This document shows, piece by piece, positions 12,189 to 19,055 of a DNA stretch of 19,055 nt. The notes under the pieces are model-generated. The model was given only the letters and a program-made list of their open reading frames with translations. It ran no database searches and was not told the origin of the DNA. The first letter of the stretch is position 1, and each line of letters starts with the position of its first letter. The DNA is taken from positions 1-19,055 of the forward strand of contig BNXD01000030.1 in NCBI GenBank assembly GCA_025999315.1, written 5' to 3'. This DNA comes from Bacteroidia bacterium. Its GTDB lineage: Bacteria; Bacteroidota; Bacteroidia; Bacteroidales; Rikenellaceae. The translations under genes were made by a program, and so were the position numbers.

Positions 12189-14246
12189 CTATCCGATCAG
12201 CTCGACGCTGCGGCGTACAAAATGGGTGAGTTGCTCGCCCTTGAGCATGCCGCCCGAGAGCAACGCCAGGTCGACGAGCTGTTTGACGATCTGGTTGTGC
12301 GAGCCTATCTCGGCGAGTTTTCCGTCACGCTCGCCGCGCAGCGTCTCGATGCTTTTGTGCAGCTGGTCGCGCTCGCTCTTCTCCTCGCCGGTCAACTCCT
12401 CGGGTTTTTTGGACGAGAGCAGTTGTCCCAGCGTGTTCTGCTTGCCGACCTCTGCCTCGATGCGGTCGTTGATCTTCTGCAACCCGTCGCCATACTCCTT
12501 CTCGATGCGCCCCAAAAGGTCGATCACCAGCGGGTGGTTGCCGTTGACGGCCAGCGTATAGTCGTCGGGCATACCGGCATAGAACCGCCCCATCGGATCG
12601 TTGCTCGTGGCGGCCATGTCCTTCATGCGCCGCATGTATTCGTCGCGCGTAACCACCACGGGCATGCCGTCGGCGGGCATCGACTCGAACTGTACGTGGA
12701 ACGCGCTCTTCTCGTCTTTGGGCAGCAGCGCCTCGAACACCGGACGCATGATGTCCTGCTGCTGAGAGGTGAGCGACAGGCCGTTATCACTCTCCTTGTG
12801 TATGAGATTTTCGGCCACTCCCGAGTCGACCCTCACGAACCGGCTATCCTGATTCTTGTGCTCGAACCAGCCGATGAAGTGGTTGTCGAGCTGGCCGCCC
12901 ATCTCGAGCACGTCGTACCCCTTGGCCTTGACCTGCTCGACGAAACTGTGTTTGTCGGCGATGTTGTCGGCATAGAGCCAGATCAGCGTGCCGTCCTTGT
13001 CGGTCTGGTTGGGGGCGATGAGCTCCCTGTACTCGGACAGGGTGAAGTAGCGCCCCTCGCTGTTTTTCAGCAGCAGGAAGTCGGTGGCCTTCTCGGCGAA
13101 CTTCTCGTCGCTCACCACCCCGTACTGTATGAATATCTTCAGGTCGTCCCACTTCTTCTCGAAGGCGGCGCGGTCGTCGTTGAACAGCTCGGTGAGTTTG
13201 TCGGCCACCTTGCGGGTGATGTACCCCGAGATCTTGCGTACGTTCGAGTCGCTCTGCAGATAGCTGCGCGAGACATTGAGCGGAATATCCGGCGAGTCAA
13301 TCACCCCGTGCAGCAGCGTGAGAAACTCCGGCACGATGCCCTCGACCGAATCGGTAACGAAAACCTGGTTGCTGTAGAGCTGTATCTTGTTACGTTGCAG
13401 CTCGATGGCGTTGGTGACCTTGGGAAAGTAGAGTATGCCCGTCAGGTTGAACGGATAGTCGATGTTCAGGTGGATGCTGAACAGCGACTCCTCGCTGCCG
13501 GGGTAGAGGTCGCGGTAGAATTTGGCATACTCTTCGCCGGTCACATCGGCGGGCTTGCGCGTCCACAGAGCCTCCGTGTCGTTGATGATGCGCTCACGGT
13601 CGGTGTCGACCATCTTGCCATCCTTCCACTCCTGCTCGCGTCCGAAGGCGATGGGCACGGGCAGAAAACGGCAATATTTGCGCAGCAGGCCGAGGATGCG
13701 CCCGTTGTCGTTGAACTCGTCGCTCTCCGGCGACAGGTGCAGTATGACGTCGGTGCCGCGGCTGCGCTGCTCCTCGGGCTCCTCAAGGGTGTATTCGGGT
13801 GTGCCGGTGCAGCTCCACACCACGGTTTTGGCCCCTTTGCGGTAGGACCGGGTACGCAGCTCGACCTTGCCGGCAACCATGAACGCCGAGTAGAAACCCA
13901 ACCCGAAGTGGCCGATAATGGCCTGGTTGCTGTATTTTTTCATGAACTCGCCCGCGCTGCTGAAGGCGATCTGGTTGATATAGCTGTCGACCTCCTCGGC
14001 GCTCATGCCGAGGCCTGCGTCGGAGATGGTCAGTGTCCTGCGCTCGGTGTCGAGCGACACGCGGATGGTCAAATCGCCCAACTCGCCCTCGACCTCGCCC
14101 GCCGAGGCGAGGGCCTTGGTTTTCTGAGTGGCGTCGACTGCATTGGAGATCAGTTCGCGCAGGAAAATCTCGTGGTCCGAATAGAGGAACTTCTTGATAA
14201 TGGGGAAGATGTTCTCGGTGGTTACTCCGATAGTGCCGTTTTTCAT
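12189..14246 (-). CDS. htpG: Molecular chaperone HtpG (bacterial Hsp90)
   Basis: 685 residues, somewhat longer than the roughly 624 of E. coli HtpG but usual for Bacteroidota. The N-terminal GHKL ATPase has ELISNAVDA (31-39; Glu31 for ATP hydrolysis, Asn35 for Mg), DAGLGMS (76-82) and GHFGLGFYSAF (112-122). The middle domain includes the SRSYLQSDSNVRKI stretch, and an extended charged C-terminal dimerisation region ends RRSVELIG with no MEEVD tail, as expected for bacteria. It is a cytosolic homodimer remodelling client proteins with DnaK. The start is the ATG at 14246 (MKNGTIGVTTENIF); an in-frame extension to 14357 runs through the regulatory repeats and is rejected. A repeat-rich operator-like block at 14292-14332 suggests dedicated stress control. 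It is followed by its own terminator. Confidence 0.98.
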   Translation of the reverse strand: MKNGTIGVTTENIFPIIKKFLYSDHEIFLRELISNAVDATQKTKALASAGEVEGELGDLTIRVSLDTERRTLTISDAGLGMSAEEVDSYINQIAFSSAGEFMKKYSNQAIIGHFGLGFYSAFMVAGKVELRTRSYRKGAKTVVWSCTGTPEYTLEEPEEQRSRGTDVILHLSPESDEFNDNGRILGLLRKYCRFLPVPIAFGREQEWKDGKMVDTDRERIINDTEALWTRKPADVTGEEYAKFYRDLYPGSEESLFSIHLNIDYPFNLTGILYFPKVTNAIELQRNKIQLYSNQVFVTDSVEGIVPEFLTLLHGVIDSPDIPLNVSRSYLQSDSNVRKISGYITRKVADKLTELFNDDRAAFEKKWDDLKIFIQYGVVSDEKFAEKATDFLLLKNSEGRYFTLSEYRELIAPNQTDKDGTLIWLYADNIADKHSFVEQVKAKGYDVLEMGGQLDNHFIGWFEHKNQDSRFVRVDSGVAENLIHKESDNGLSLTSQQQDIMRPVFEALLPKDEKSAFHVQFESMPADGMPVVVTRDEYMRRMKDMAATSNDPMGRFYAGMPDDYTLAVNGNHPLVIDLLGRIEKEYGDGLQKINDRIEAEVGKQNTLGQLLSSKKPEELTGEEKSERDQLHKSIETLRGERDGKLAEIGSHNQIVKQLVDLALLSGGMLKGEQLTHFVRRSVELIG

Positions 14247-14291
14247 AGTGCTCTTGTGTTTTTTGTTTTCCCCGGCAATGCACAATAAACG

Positions 14292-14332
14292 TGCCAGAGC
14301 TTGCCTAATGACAAATTGACACGCCTCTGGCA
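14292..14332 (-). promoter_or_regulatory. Operator-like repeat block upstream of htpG
   Basis: A perfect 8-bp inverted repeat, TGCCAGAG (14292-14299) and CTCTGGCA (14325-14332), encloses three half-site-like units. Read on the minus strand these are TGTCA (14321-14317), TGTCA (14313-14309) and GGCA (14305-14302), with an 8-bp period for the first two. The block ends about 46 bp upstream of the htpG ATG and could hold promoter and regulator sites. No standard TAnnTTTG box is obvious, which fits a specialised heat-shock promoter, but the regulator is unknown. Confidence 0.55.
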
Positions 14333-14378
14333 GAGCGCGGCAGAAGATGGCGGACAAAACAGCTCGCTGTTCTGCCCG

Positions 14379-15095
14379 TTATTCGAGTCTTCGGCAGTTC
14401 TCTCTGAGCCAGGCGACGGTATAGCGGTCGAAGTGCCACCACTCGTTTGGGTCCTGATGAAAGCCCTCGGCTTTCATCAGGCCGGTCAGCAGTTTGCGGT
14501 TGTCGGCTTGGGCCCTGGTGATCACCCCGCGAGCCACCAGTTCCTGCTCGCGACCGGTGTGCGAAGCCTCTCCGAAGTGGTCGAAAGGCGATCCCATGTC
14601 GAGTTGCACCCCGAGGGAGTCGATGATGGTGATGTCGACCGCCGCGCCGTAGTTGTGTTTGCCGCCGCCGCGGTTGGGATTGGCGACATATTTCTGTTGG
14701 GGCGTCCCTTCCACCAGCGAGAACATGTATTTCTGGACCGAAAACGGACGCGCGGCATCGAGTATCAGCAGCGAATAGCCCGGCCTGACGCGGCGCAACC
14801 GAGCCTGGGCGCGAGCGACCATCTGTGCGATCTCGGGCCGCAGCCACGCCTGGTCGAAACCGTTGTACATGTCGACCCCGGCGAAGTTGTCGACAGTGGC
14901 ATAAGCCAGCCGCACCGCTATGGTGCTGTCGACGGCGGCAATATTGACCAGCCCCGCCTGCCGCATTTTCCGCGCCATGTCGCCCGCACGGTCGTCTGCA
15001 TGATCGCCCGTGCGACTGTGGGCCGGTCCGGCGGCCCACAGCGGCTGCAATGAGCCCAGGACCAGCGCACAGAGCGCTGCAAAAAGCCATTTCAT
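14379..15095 (-). CDS. Exported D-Ala-D-Ala dipeptidase (VanX/DdpX-like, M15D)
   Basis: 238 residues from ATG 15095. MKWLFAALCALVLGSLQPLW leads to AA, a Sec signal peptide, so the enzyme is periplasmic, unlike cytosolic VanX. LDAARPFSVQ (112-121) carries the conserved arginine (Arg116). KHNYGAAVD (146-154) is the HxxxxxxD zinc motif (His147, Asp154). EWWHF (218-222) gives the catalytic Glu218 and third zinc ligand His221. The set is complete, so activity is likely: hydrolysis of D-Ala-D-Ala, probably to recycle wall-derived dipeptide rather than to confer glycopeptide resistance, since no vanH/vanA-type genes are nearby. An extension to 15149 (MCSRSGRVN...) adds residues before the signal peptide and is rejected. 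It stands alone between htpG and the structured repeat copy B; its promoter is unclear. Confidence 0.93.
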   Translation of the reverse strand: MKWLFAALCALVLGSLQPLWAAGPAHSRTGDHADDRAGDMARKMRQAGLVNIAAVDSTIAVRLAYATVDNFAGVDMYNGFDQAWLRPEIAQMVARAQARLRRVRPGYSLLILDAARPFSVQKYMFSLVEGTPQQKYVANPNRGGGKHNYGAAVDITIIDSLGVQLDMGSPFDHFGEASHTGREQELVARGVITRAQADNRKLLTGLMKAEGFHQDPNEWWHFDRYTVAWLRENCRRLE

Positions 15096-15220
15096 ATTCG
15101 TTAGGGATAACAATAGACAAGTGTTAACACGCCCTGATCTGCTACACATTTAAAGGTTGGGTTAAAAAGCGTCATATTGGTTTAAAGATATAGACCGTTT
15201 GTTTTTGCGTTGTTTAGGTG

Positions 15221-15461
15221 TGAGTTCAGCCGCTGCGCTGGGCGTTTGTTACTTTTTTATAAAAAGTAACCAAAAACACCCGGCGGTGAGCGAGGGGCTA
15301 AATTGCCTTGGCCCTCGCTGCGACGCCAAACCTCCTCCTTTTAGGCCCCTTGAGGGGCCTAACGTCGTCAAACAGGTGGCGTCGCTCTTCGCTCGGCCCT
15401 GCGCCAATTTTTGAACCGCCCCTCGCTCAATGCCGGGGTTACTTCGCCCCTGAGGGGCGAT
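15221..15461 (-). repeat. Structured intergenic repeat, copy B
   Basis: An inverse-oriented homologue of the element at 95-330. Stems, given in plus coordinates: hairpin 15445-15459 (6 bp); GAGCGAGGGGC (15288-15298) with GCCCCTCGCTC (15418-15428), 11 bp; AAATTG (15300-15305) with CAATTT (15405-15410); GCGACGCCA (15320-15328) with TGGCGTCGC (15377-15385), 9 bp. A perfect 9-bp hairpin TTAGGCCCC/GGGGCCTAA (15341-15362) lies at the centre, and a terminal hairpin (15248-15270) has a 10-bp stem. Compared with copy A, some stems have different sequence yet remain paired. It occupies most of the gap between the dipeptidase gene and the rplI terminator. The translations here (runs of KSNQKHPA, PRCDAKPPP) are not credible proteins. 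Confidence 0.82.
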
Positions 15462-15528
15462 TGGGGTGGATATTACTTTTTGATTATAAACTCCCAATCT
15501 TTTAAATGCCCAACGGGTTAAATATAAC

Positions 15529-15560
15529 AAAAAAAAGCAGGGCCGCAAAGCCCTGCTTTT
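15529..15560 (-). terminator. Terminator of the rpsF-rpsR-rplI operon
   Basis: GCAGGGC (15537-15543) pairs with GCCCTGC (15550-15556), extended by flanking A/T pairs, with a 6-nt loop. Eight T follow on the minus strand (15536-15529). It lies about 30 bp past the rplI stop. Confidence 0.9.
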
Positions 15561-15590
15561 CAATTTGGTCAAGGCGCGCCTTGTGGGCGC

Positions 15591-16031
15591 CTACTCGGCG
15601 GCTGCGACCGAGAATTTGATCGTGCCCCGGATCGTTTTGTAGAGCTTGACCGAAGCCTCGTACTCGCCGACGGTCTTCACCGCGTCGACGACGATGTTTT
15701 TGCGCTCCACCTCCACGCCTTTGGCTTTGAGCGCCTCGGCGATGTTGGCCGAAGTGATCGATCCGAAAATCTTGCCCTCTTCGGCCTTGACCTCGATGGT
15801 GAGGCTCAGCTCGGCGAGTTTCGAGGCCATAGCCTCGGCATTGGCAACCAGTTTGGCCTCCTTGTGAGCCTGCTGGCGGTTGTTTTCGGCCAGCACTTTG
15901 CGGGCCGAAGCGGTGGCCGCTTTGGCAAATCCCTGGGGGATGAGATAGTTATTGGCGTAGCCGGGGGCAACGCTCACAATGTCGCCTGCAAAGCCCAGCT
16001 TCTCGACGTCTTTTACAAGTATGATCTCCAT
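15591..16031 (-). CDS. rplI: 50S ribosomal protein L9
   Basis: 146 residues. The N-terminal 23S rRNA-binding domain is unmistakable: MEIILVKDVEKLGFAGDIVS then VAPGYANNYLIPQGFAKAAT. A long connecting helix follows (about 41-75, Lys/Ala/Glu-rich), then the C-terminal domain with GKIFGSITSANIAEAL. Length is normal. The start is the ATG at 16031, 8 bp after rpsR; a longer frame running up into rpsR is a shadow. It is the last gene of the S6-S18-L9 operon, the standard bacterial order apart from the absent priB/ssb, and is followed by a strong terminator. Confidence 0.98.
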   Translation of the reverse strand: MEIILVKDVEKLGFAGDIVSVAPGYANNYLIPQGFAKAATASARKVLAENNRQQAHKEAKLVANAEAMASKLAELSLTIEVKAEEGKIFGSITSANIAEALKAKGVEVERKNIVVDAVKTVGEYEASVKLYKTIRGTIKFSVAAAE

Positions 16032-16039
16032 GGCGCACT

Positions 16040-16309
16040 CTATTTCATCAGGTCGGTTACGAAGGGAAGGATCGCCAGATGACGGGCTCGTTTGACCGCC
16101 TGCGACACTTTCTTCTGGAATTTCTGCGAGGTGCCGGTCAGACGGCGCGGCAGAATCTTGCCCTGCTCGTTGAGGAACTTTTTGAGGAACTCGCCGTCCT
16201 TGTAGTCGACATATTTGATGCCCGACTTTTTGAAACGGCAATATTTCTTCTTCTTGACATCGACCGATACCGGGTTGAGGTAGCGGATCTCCGAATTGTT
16301 GTTGGCCAT
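16040..16309 (-). CDS. rpsR: 30S ribosomal protein S18
   Basis: 89 residues of the usual S18 type: a variable polar N-terminus, then [40 protein letters not shown] and [13 protein letters not shown]. It binds the central domain of 16S rRNA as a heterodimer with S6, encoded immediately upstream. The start ATG at 16309 lies 3 bp after the rpsF stop, so translation is probably coupled. Its single cysteine, in YCRF, is not a zinc-ribbon set. Confidence 0.98.
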   Translation of the reverse strand: MANNNSEIRYLNPVSVDVKKKKYCRFKKSGIKYVDYKDGEFLKKFLNEQGKILPRRLTGTSQKFQKKVSQAVKRARHLAILPFVTDLMK

Positions 16310-16312
16310 GGC

Positions 16313-16657
16313 TTATTCCTCCTTTTTAGCGTTTTTGTTACGGCGTTTTACGGCATACTCCTGAGCATACTTGTCCTGCTTCATGGTCAGAAAGCGGATC
16401 ACGCGCTCGTCGCGGCGATACTGCGTCTCGAGCGTTTCGATGATCTTTCCGTCGGGAGCCGAAAACTCGATGAAGAAATAAAATCCGGTGGTCTTTTTCT
16501 GAATCGGATAGGCCAGTTTCTTCAGGCCCCAATCCTCTTCGTTGATGATCTGACCGCCGTTTTCGGTGATAACACCTTGGAATTTGCCCACAAGCTCTTT
16601 GAGCTGAGTGTCCGACAGAACGGGCGTGGCAATGAAAACGGTTTCGTAATAGTTCAT
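16313..16657 (-). CDS. rpsF: 30S ribosomal protein S6
   Basis: 114 residues. [20 protein letters not shown] is the first strand-helix unit of the ferredoxin-like fold. [20 protein letters not shown] is the conserved central stretch and [10 protein letters not shown] the last strand. The C-terminus ends in a charged [11 protein letters not shown] tail. It pairs with S18 on the 30S platform. It is the first gene of the operon, 27 nt downstream of a near-perfect promoter -7 box. The leader between promoter and ATG is too short for a large attenuator structure. Confidence 0.98.
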   Translation of the reverse strand: MNYYETVFIATPVLSDTQLKELVGKFQGVITENGGQIINEEDWGLKKLAYPIQKKTTGFYFFIEFSAPDGKIIETLETQYRRDERVIRFLTMKQDKYAQEYAVKRRNKNAKKEE

Positions 16658-16684
16658 AATCTATTGGTTAAAAAAATGTGGGTG

Positions 16685-16715
16685 CAAAGATAACATAATT
16701 TTGACAATTGTCAAA
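16685..16715 (-). promoter_or_regulatory. rpsF operon promoter overlapping an 18-bp palindrome
   Basis: On the minus strand TTTG (16715-16712), 19 bp, then TATCTTTG (16692-16685) match the Bacteroidota consensus fully. TTTTGACAATTGTCAAAA (16699-16716) is a perfect 18-bp palindrome covering the -33 box. It also covers the TGA stop of the receptor gene (16711-16713). It could be a regulator site or, less likely, a terminator stem for the receptor transcript. Confidence 0.85.
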
Positions 16716-19055
16716 ACTTGTATGTATATCCGAGTCTGATGACCTGCGTTTCGCCGTAGTCGACGCTCGTGTAACGGAACCCGTCTCCGAGTATCCTCTT
16801 GCGCACGCGCATGGTATTCAGCAGGTCGGAAGCGTTGAGCATCACCTCGCCGCGTCCGCGCTGCACGCCCCTTTTGACTCCCGCATCGAGAGAGAAACGT
16901 CCCCCGACTCTCCCCTGCGGGATAATGTCCGGAGCGAGCCAGATGCCCGATAACTGTATCTCTGTCTGGTGGGGCAGGGTTGCCAGACCGGCAAGTTTGA
17001 CGTTGCCCGAGGTAACCTGCTCGGCGGCGACGGTGAAGTCGCTATCCACGGGATATTTGATGTGAACCTCGAAGGCGTCGATGCGGTTGTGGTAGATGCT
17101 GGCGTTGATGTTGAACGTGAGAGGCCCCGTGATCTTCTGAGAGAAGGCCGCCTCGCCGCCGGCGACATAGCTCTGCCCGGCGTTCTGGAAGATGGCATGG
17201 ATGATCGGACTTCCCGGGGCGACGCTTGCGATGCGCGTCATTGTGCCGTCGGTCATGCGGTCGAACAGAGCCACGTAGAGCCAGCCTCTCTTCCAGCTGG
17301 TCTTGTAGCCCAACTCGACCGAATTGGTGAATTGCGGACGCAACTCGGGGTTGCCTACCTTGACGATCTCCACATCGTCATACTTTGGAAAGACGCGGAT
17401 GTCGACTTCGCCCGGCCGGTCGACTCTTCGACCATAGAACGCCGAGATGCGGTTGCTCTCGTCGATCTTGAAGGCGACCCTCACGCTGGGAAAGGGCAGA
17501 ACGTAGCTGTATCCGTCGCTTTTGTAGGTCGGATGGCTCGGGTCGACCGTGTAACGTACATCGACATACTCGCCGCGCAGGCCTGCCTCGACCTCCATCA
17601 CACGGCTCTCCAACACCAGGTTGGCATACAGGGCTGGGATCGTCTCGGCGTAGGTGGCCTTGCCGCCGGCGCTCACGTCGATGGCCGAGCCGAGCCCCGG
17701 AAAGAAGCGCATGTCGGTAGGGATGACCCTGCGGCGGAACTTGCTCCCCATCTCGAGCCGGCCCCGGCGCAGCGGACGGACATAGTCGATGTTCAGATCG
17801 GCCACATGTTCGTCGGAGATCAGTTTGAAGGAGTCCAGGCCTGTGAACGCGGGCATGATGTTGGTGAAAAAATACTTCTCGTCCTCGCGGTGGAACGTAT
17901 AGTTGAACCCCGCGCTCAGCGTATGCCCCTCACGGTCGAACCGGTGTTGCCATGACGCGGTGGCCATAACGGTGGTTTTGAGCTCGTCCTCCAGGAACTG
18001 CCACAGGCGATAGCGTGTGGTGAGGTCGGCATTGAAGAACGGCTCGTCGCCACGGTCGATTATCTTTTCGCTGCCGTACAGGGCCGATATGGTGAAGATG
18101 TCCTTCAGGGTGAGGTTCAGATCGACGCCCGATTTGAGCGTCAGAAAACCCGTGTTGCGGTTGCGCTTGGTTTGCTGTCGGATCGTGCTGTCGCCGGCGA
18201 TGTAATAGCGATCTGCAAATTCGTTTTTGTTGAGGGTTCTGGTGTAGAGATAATCGCCCTGAAAGAAGACGTTCACCTTTTTTTTGCGGTAGCCCAGCAT
18301 CAGCGACGGGTTGATCTTGGGCGTTGCCATGTACTGCGGCCTGATCGCAGGCAGGTTGGCATGTTTCTCCCACAGCGCGCCCAGCCCGCCGGTCAGCCCC
18401 GCCTTGCCGTTGAATCCACGGCGACTCTCCTTTTTATATATGATGTTTATTATGCCGGCGTTGCCGCCGGCGTCGTATCGGGACGAAGGGTTGTTGATGA
18501 TCTCGATGCGGTCGATGGCCGAAGCGGGGATGTTGTCGAGCCCCGATTGGTTGTCGAATCCGGTGAGGGCGGTTTGCTTGCCGTCGACGAGGATGGCCAC
18601 CCTGTCGCTGCCGCGCAACTGCACCCTGTTGTCGACGACGGTTATCCCGGGCAGGCCCTGCATTGCCTGCAGCGCCGATCCGCCGCTGTGCGCCGGATTG
18701 TCGGTCATCGAATAGCTCTTTTTCTCCATCCGGCTGCTTATCGGGCTGCGCTCGCCGTTGACGGTGAGCTCGTCCAGCAGCCGGGTGTCCTGAACGAGGT
18801 CAAAAACCCCCGCGTCGAGAAACGGGCTGAGGTTGCCAACAAAGATTTTCTCCGATTTTGCGATATAGCCGAGGTAGGAAGCCTCTATCGTGTAGTTGCC
18901 TGCCCGATGCCCGAAAGGGCGAACCGCCCCTGTTCGTTGGTTATCGTCCCGGCGGAAAGGGTCTTGCCGTCGTCGCCCCTGAGCGCCACGGAGGCGAACG
19001 GAAGCGGTTTTCTGGTTTCGTGGTCCACCACGCTCCCCGATATGGTCACCTGCGC
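16711..19055 (-). CDS. TonB-dependent-receptor-like outer membrane beta-barrel protein (5' partial, apparent frameshift)
   Basis: The gene runs off the right edge. The first codons in the window read AQVTISGSVVDHETRKPLPF, probably just after signal-peptide cleavage, then a CarboxypepD_reg-like beta-sandwich (TNEQGRFALSGIG). There the frame breaks: GNYTIEASYLGY and everything downstream lie one frame away, as if one G were lost from a GGG run (minus strand; plus 18903-18905). Downstream are a linker (LLDELTVNGE), a plug domain (GSALQAMQGLPGITVVDNRV, VQLRGSDRVAILVDGKQTAL, PASAIDRIEIINNPSSRYDA, GNAGIINIIYKK) and a long barrel ending RLGYTYKF with terminal aromatic Phe. This is the OMP_b-brl_3-type family, usually without a SusD partner. 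The substrate is unknown. The ATG at 18729 opens the long frame but lacks any export signal, so it is not a credible native start. Confidence 0.87.
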   Translation of the reverse strand, partial: AGDHIGERGGPRNQKTASVRLRGAQGRRRQDPFRRDDNQRTGAVRPFGHRAGNYTIEASYLGYIAKSEKIFVGNLSPFLDAGVFDLVQDTRLLDELTVNGERSPISSRMEKKSYSMTDNPAHSGGSALQAMQGLPGITVVDNRVQLRGSDRVAILVDGKQTALTGFDNQSGLDNIPASAIDRIEIINNPSSRYDAGGNAGIINIIYKKESRRGFNGKAGLTGGLGALWEKHANLPAIRPQYMATPKINPSLMLGYRKKKVNVFFQGDYLYTRTLNKNEFADRYYIAGDSTIRQQTKRNRNTGFLTLKSGVDLNLTLKDIFTISALYGSEKIIDRGDEPFFNADLTTRYRLWQFLEDELKTTVMATASWQHRFDREGHTLSAGFNYTFHREDEKYFFTNIMPAFTGLDSFKLISDEHVADLNIDYVRPLRRGRLEMGSKFRRRVIPTDMRFFPGLGSAIDVSAGGKATYAETIPALYANLVLESRVMEVEAGLRGEYVDVRYTVDPSHPTYKSDGYSYVLPFPSVRVAFKIDESNRISAFYGRRVDRPGEVDIRVFPKYDDVEIVKVGNPELRPQFTNSVELGYKTSWKRGWLYVALFDRMTDGTMTRIASVAPGSPIIHAIFQNAGQSYVAGGEAAFSQKITGPLTFNINASIYHNRIDAFEVHIKYPVDSDFTVAAEQVTSGNVKLAGLATLPHQTEIQLSGIWLAPDIIPQGRVGGRFSLDAGVKRGVQRGRGEVMLNASDLLNTMRVRKRILGDGFRYTSVDYGETQVIRLGYTYKF

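Noticed and set aside
12117..14288. Very long plus-strand frame (723 codons) opposite htpG, and similar antisense frames opposite pckG, the CoA-transferase, the lipoprotein and the receptor
   Set aside because: They mirror real minus-strand genes, arise from GC-rich codon bias and have His/Arg/Val-rich translations without domains.
1..19055. CRISPR arrays, tRNAs, transposases, phage or defence genes
   Set aside because: No regularly spaced repeats, no tRNA-like T-loop signatures and no matching protein motifs were seen on either strand.

Overview
This window looks like chromosome of a GC-rich gut Bacteroidales, most compatible with Alistipes/Rikenellaceae (genus is inference). The support is Bacteroidota-type promoters (TTTG, about 19-20 bp, TAnnTTTG), Bacteroidota-restricted families (DUF4293, DUF4199, a DUF5043-like protein, an OMP_b-brl_3-type receptor) and a GTP-type PEP carboxykinase. 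Every protein gene I can support is on the minus strand. The only plus-strand gene is ffs, the small SRP RNA. I saw no tRNA, rRNA, CRISPR array, transposase or phage gene.

Layout. Positions 1-794 are non-coding: hairpins, then a folded intergenic repeat (copy A), then featureless sequence and a strong terminator. Positions 795-3983 hold an acetyl-CoA hydrolase/CoA-transferase and pckG, two central-metabolism genes each with its own control signals. Positions 4200-6770 form a tight operon: a YrdC/YciO-fold protein, a DUF4199 membrane protein, a polyprenyl-phosphate-type glycosyltransferase and a DUF4293 membrane protein. It has a good promoter upstream and a terminator downstream. mltG precedes it at 6823-7851. 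Positions 8054-11514 are accessory: a very basic Spy-like protein, a large Trp/Asp/Gly-rich lipoprotein with a degenerate zincin motif, a DUF5043-like exported protein and a small exported protein. Two near-identical terminator modules punctuate this cluster.

Positions 11515-12188 hold a broken or unusual small ORF, ffs with its promoter and terminator, and a possible small membrane protein. htpG (12189-14246) has an elaborate inverted/direct-repeat block upstream. It is followed, in coordinate order, by a VanX-like D-Ala-D-Ala dipeptidase with a signal peptide. Positions 15096-15590 contain copy B of the folded repeat, inverted relative to copy A. The rpsF-rpsR-rplI ribosomal operon (15591-16657) has a near-perfect promoter that overlaps an 18-bp palindrome and the 3' end of an outer-membrane beta-barrel receptor gene. 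That receptor gene runs off the right edge and carries an apparent one-base frameshift in its N-terminal domain.

The most unusual signal is the pair of about 240-bp structured repeats (95-330 and 15221-15461). They share sequence blocks and also keep several base-paired stems, including a compensatory base-pair change and stems rebuilt with different sequence. This suggests the fold itself is maintained. Second-tier signals are the operator-like block upstream of htpG, the lipoprotein whose signal peptide lies upstream of its only canonical start codon, a -7 box placed directly against a GTG start of mltG, and the receptor frameshift.
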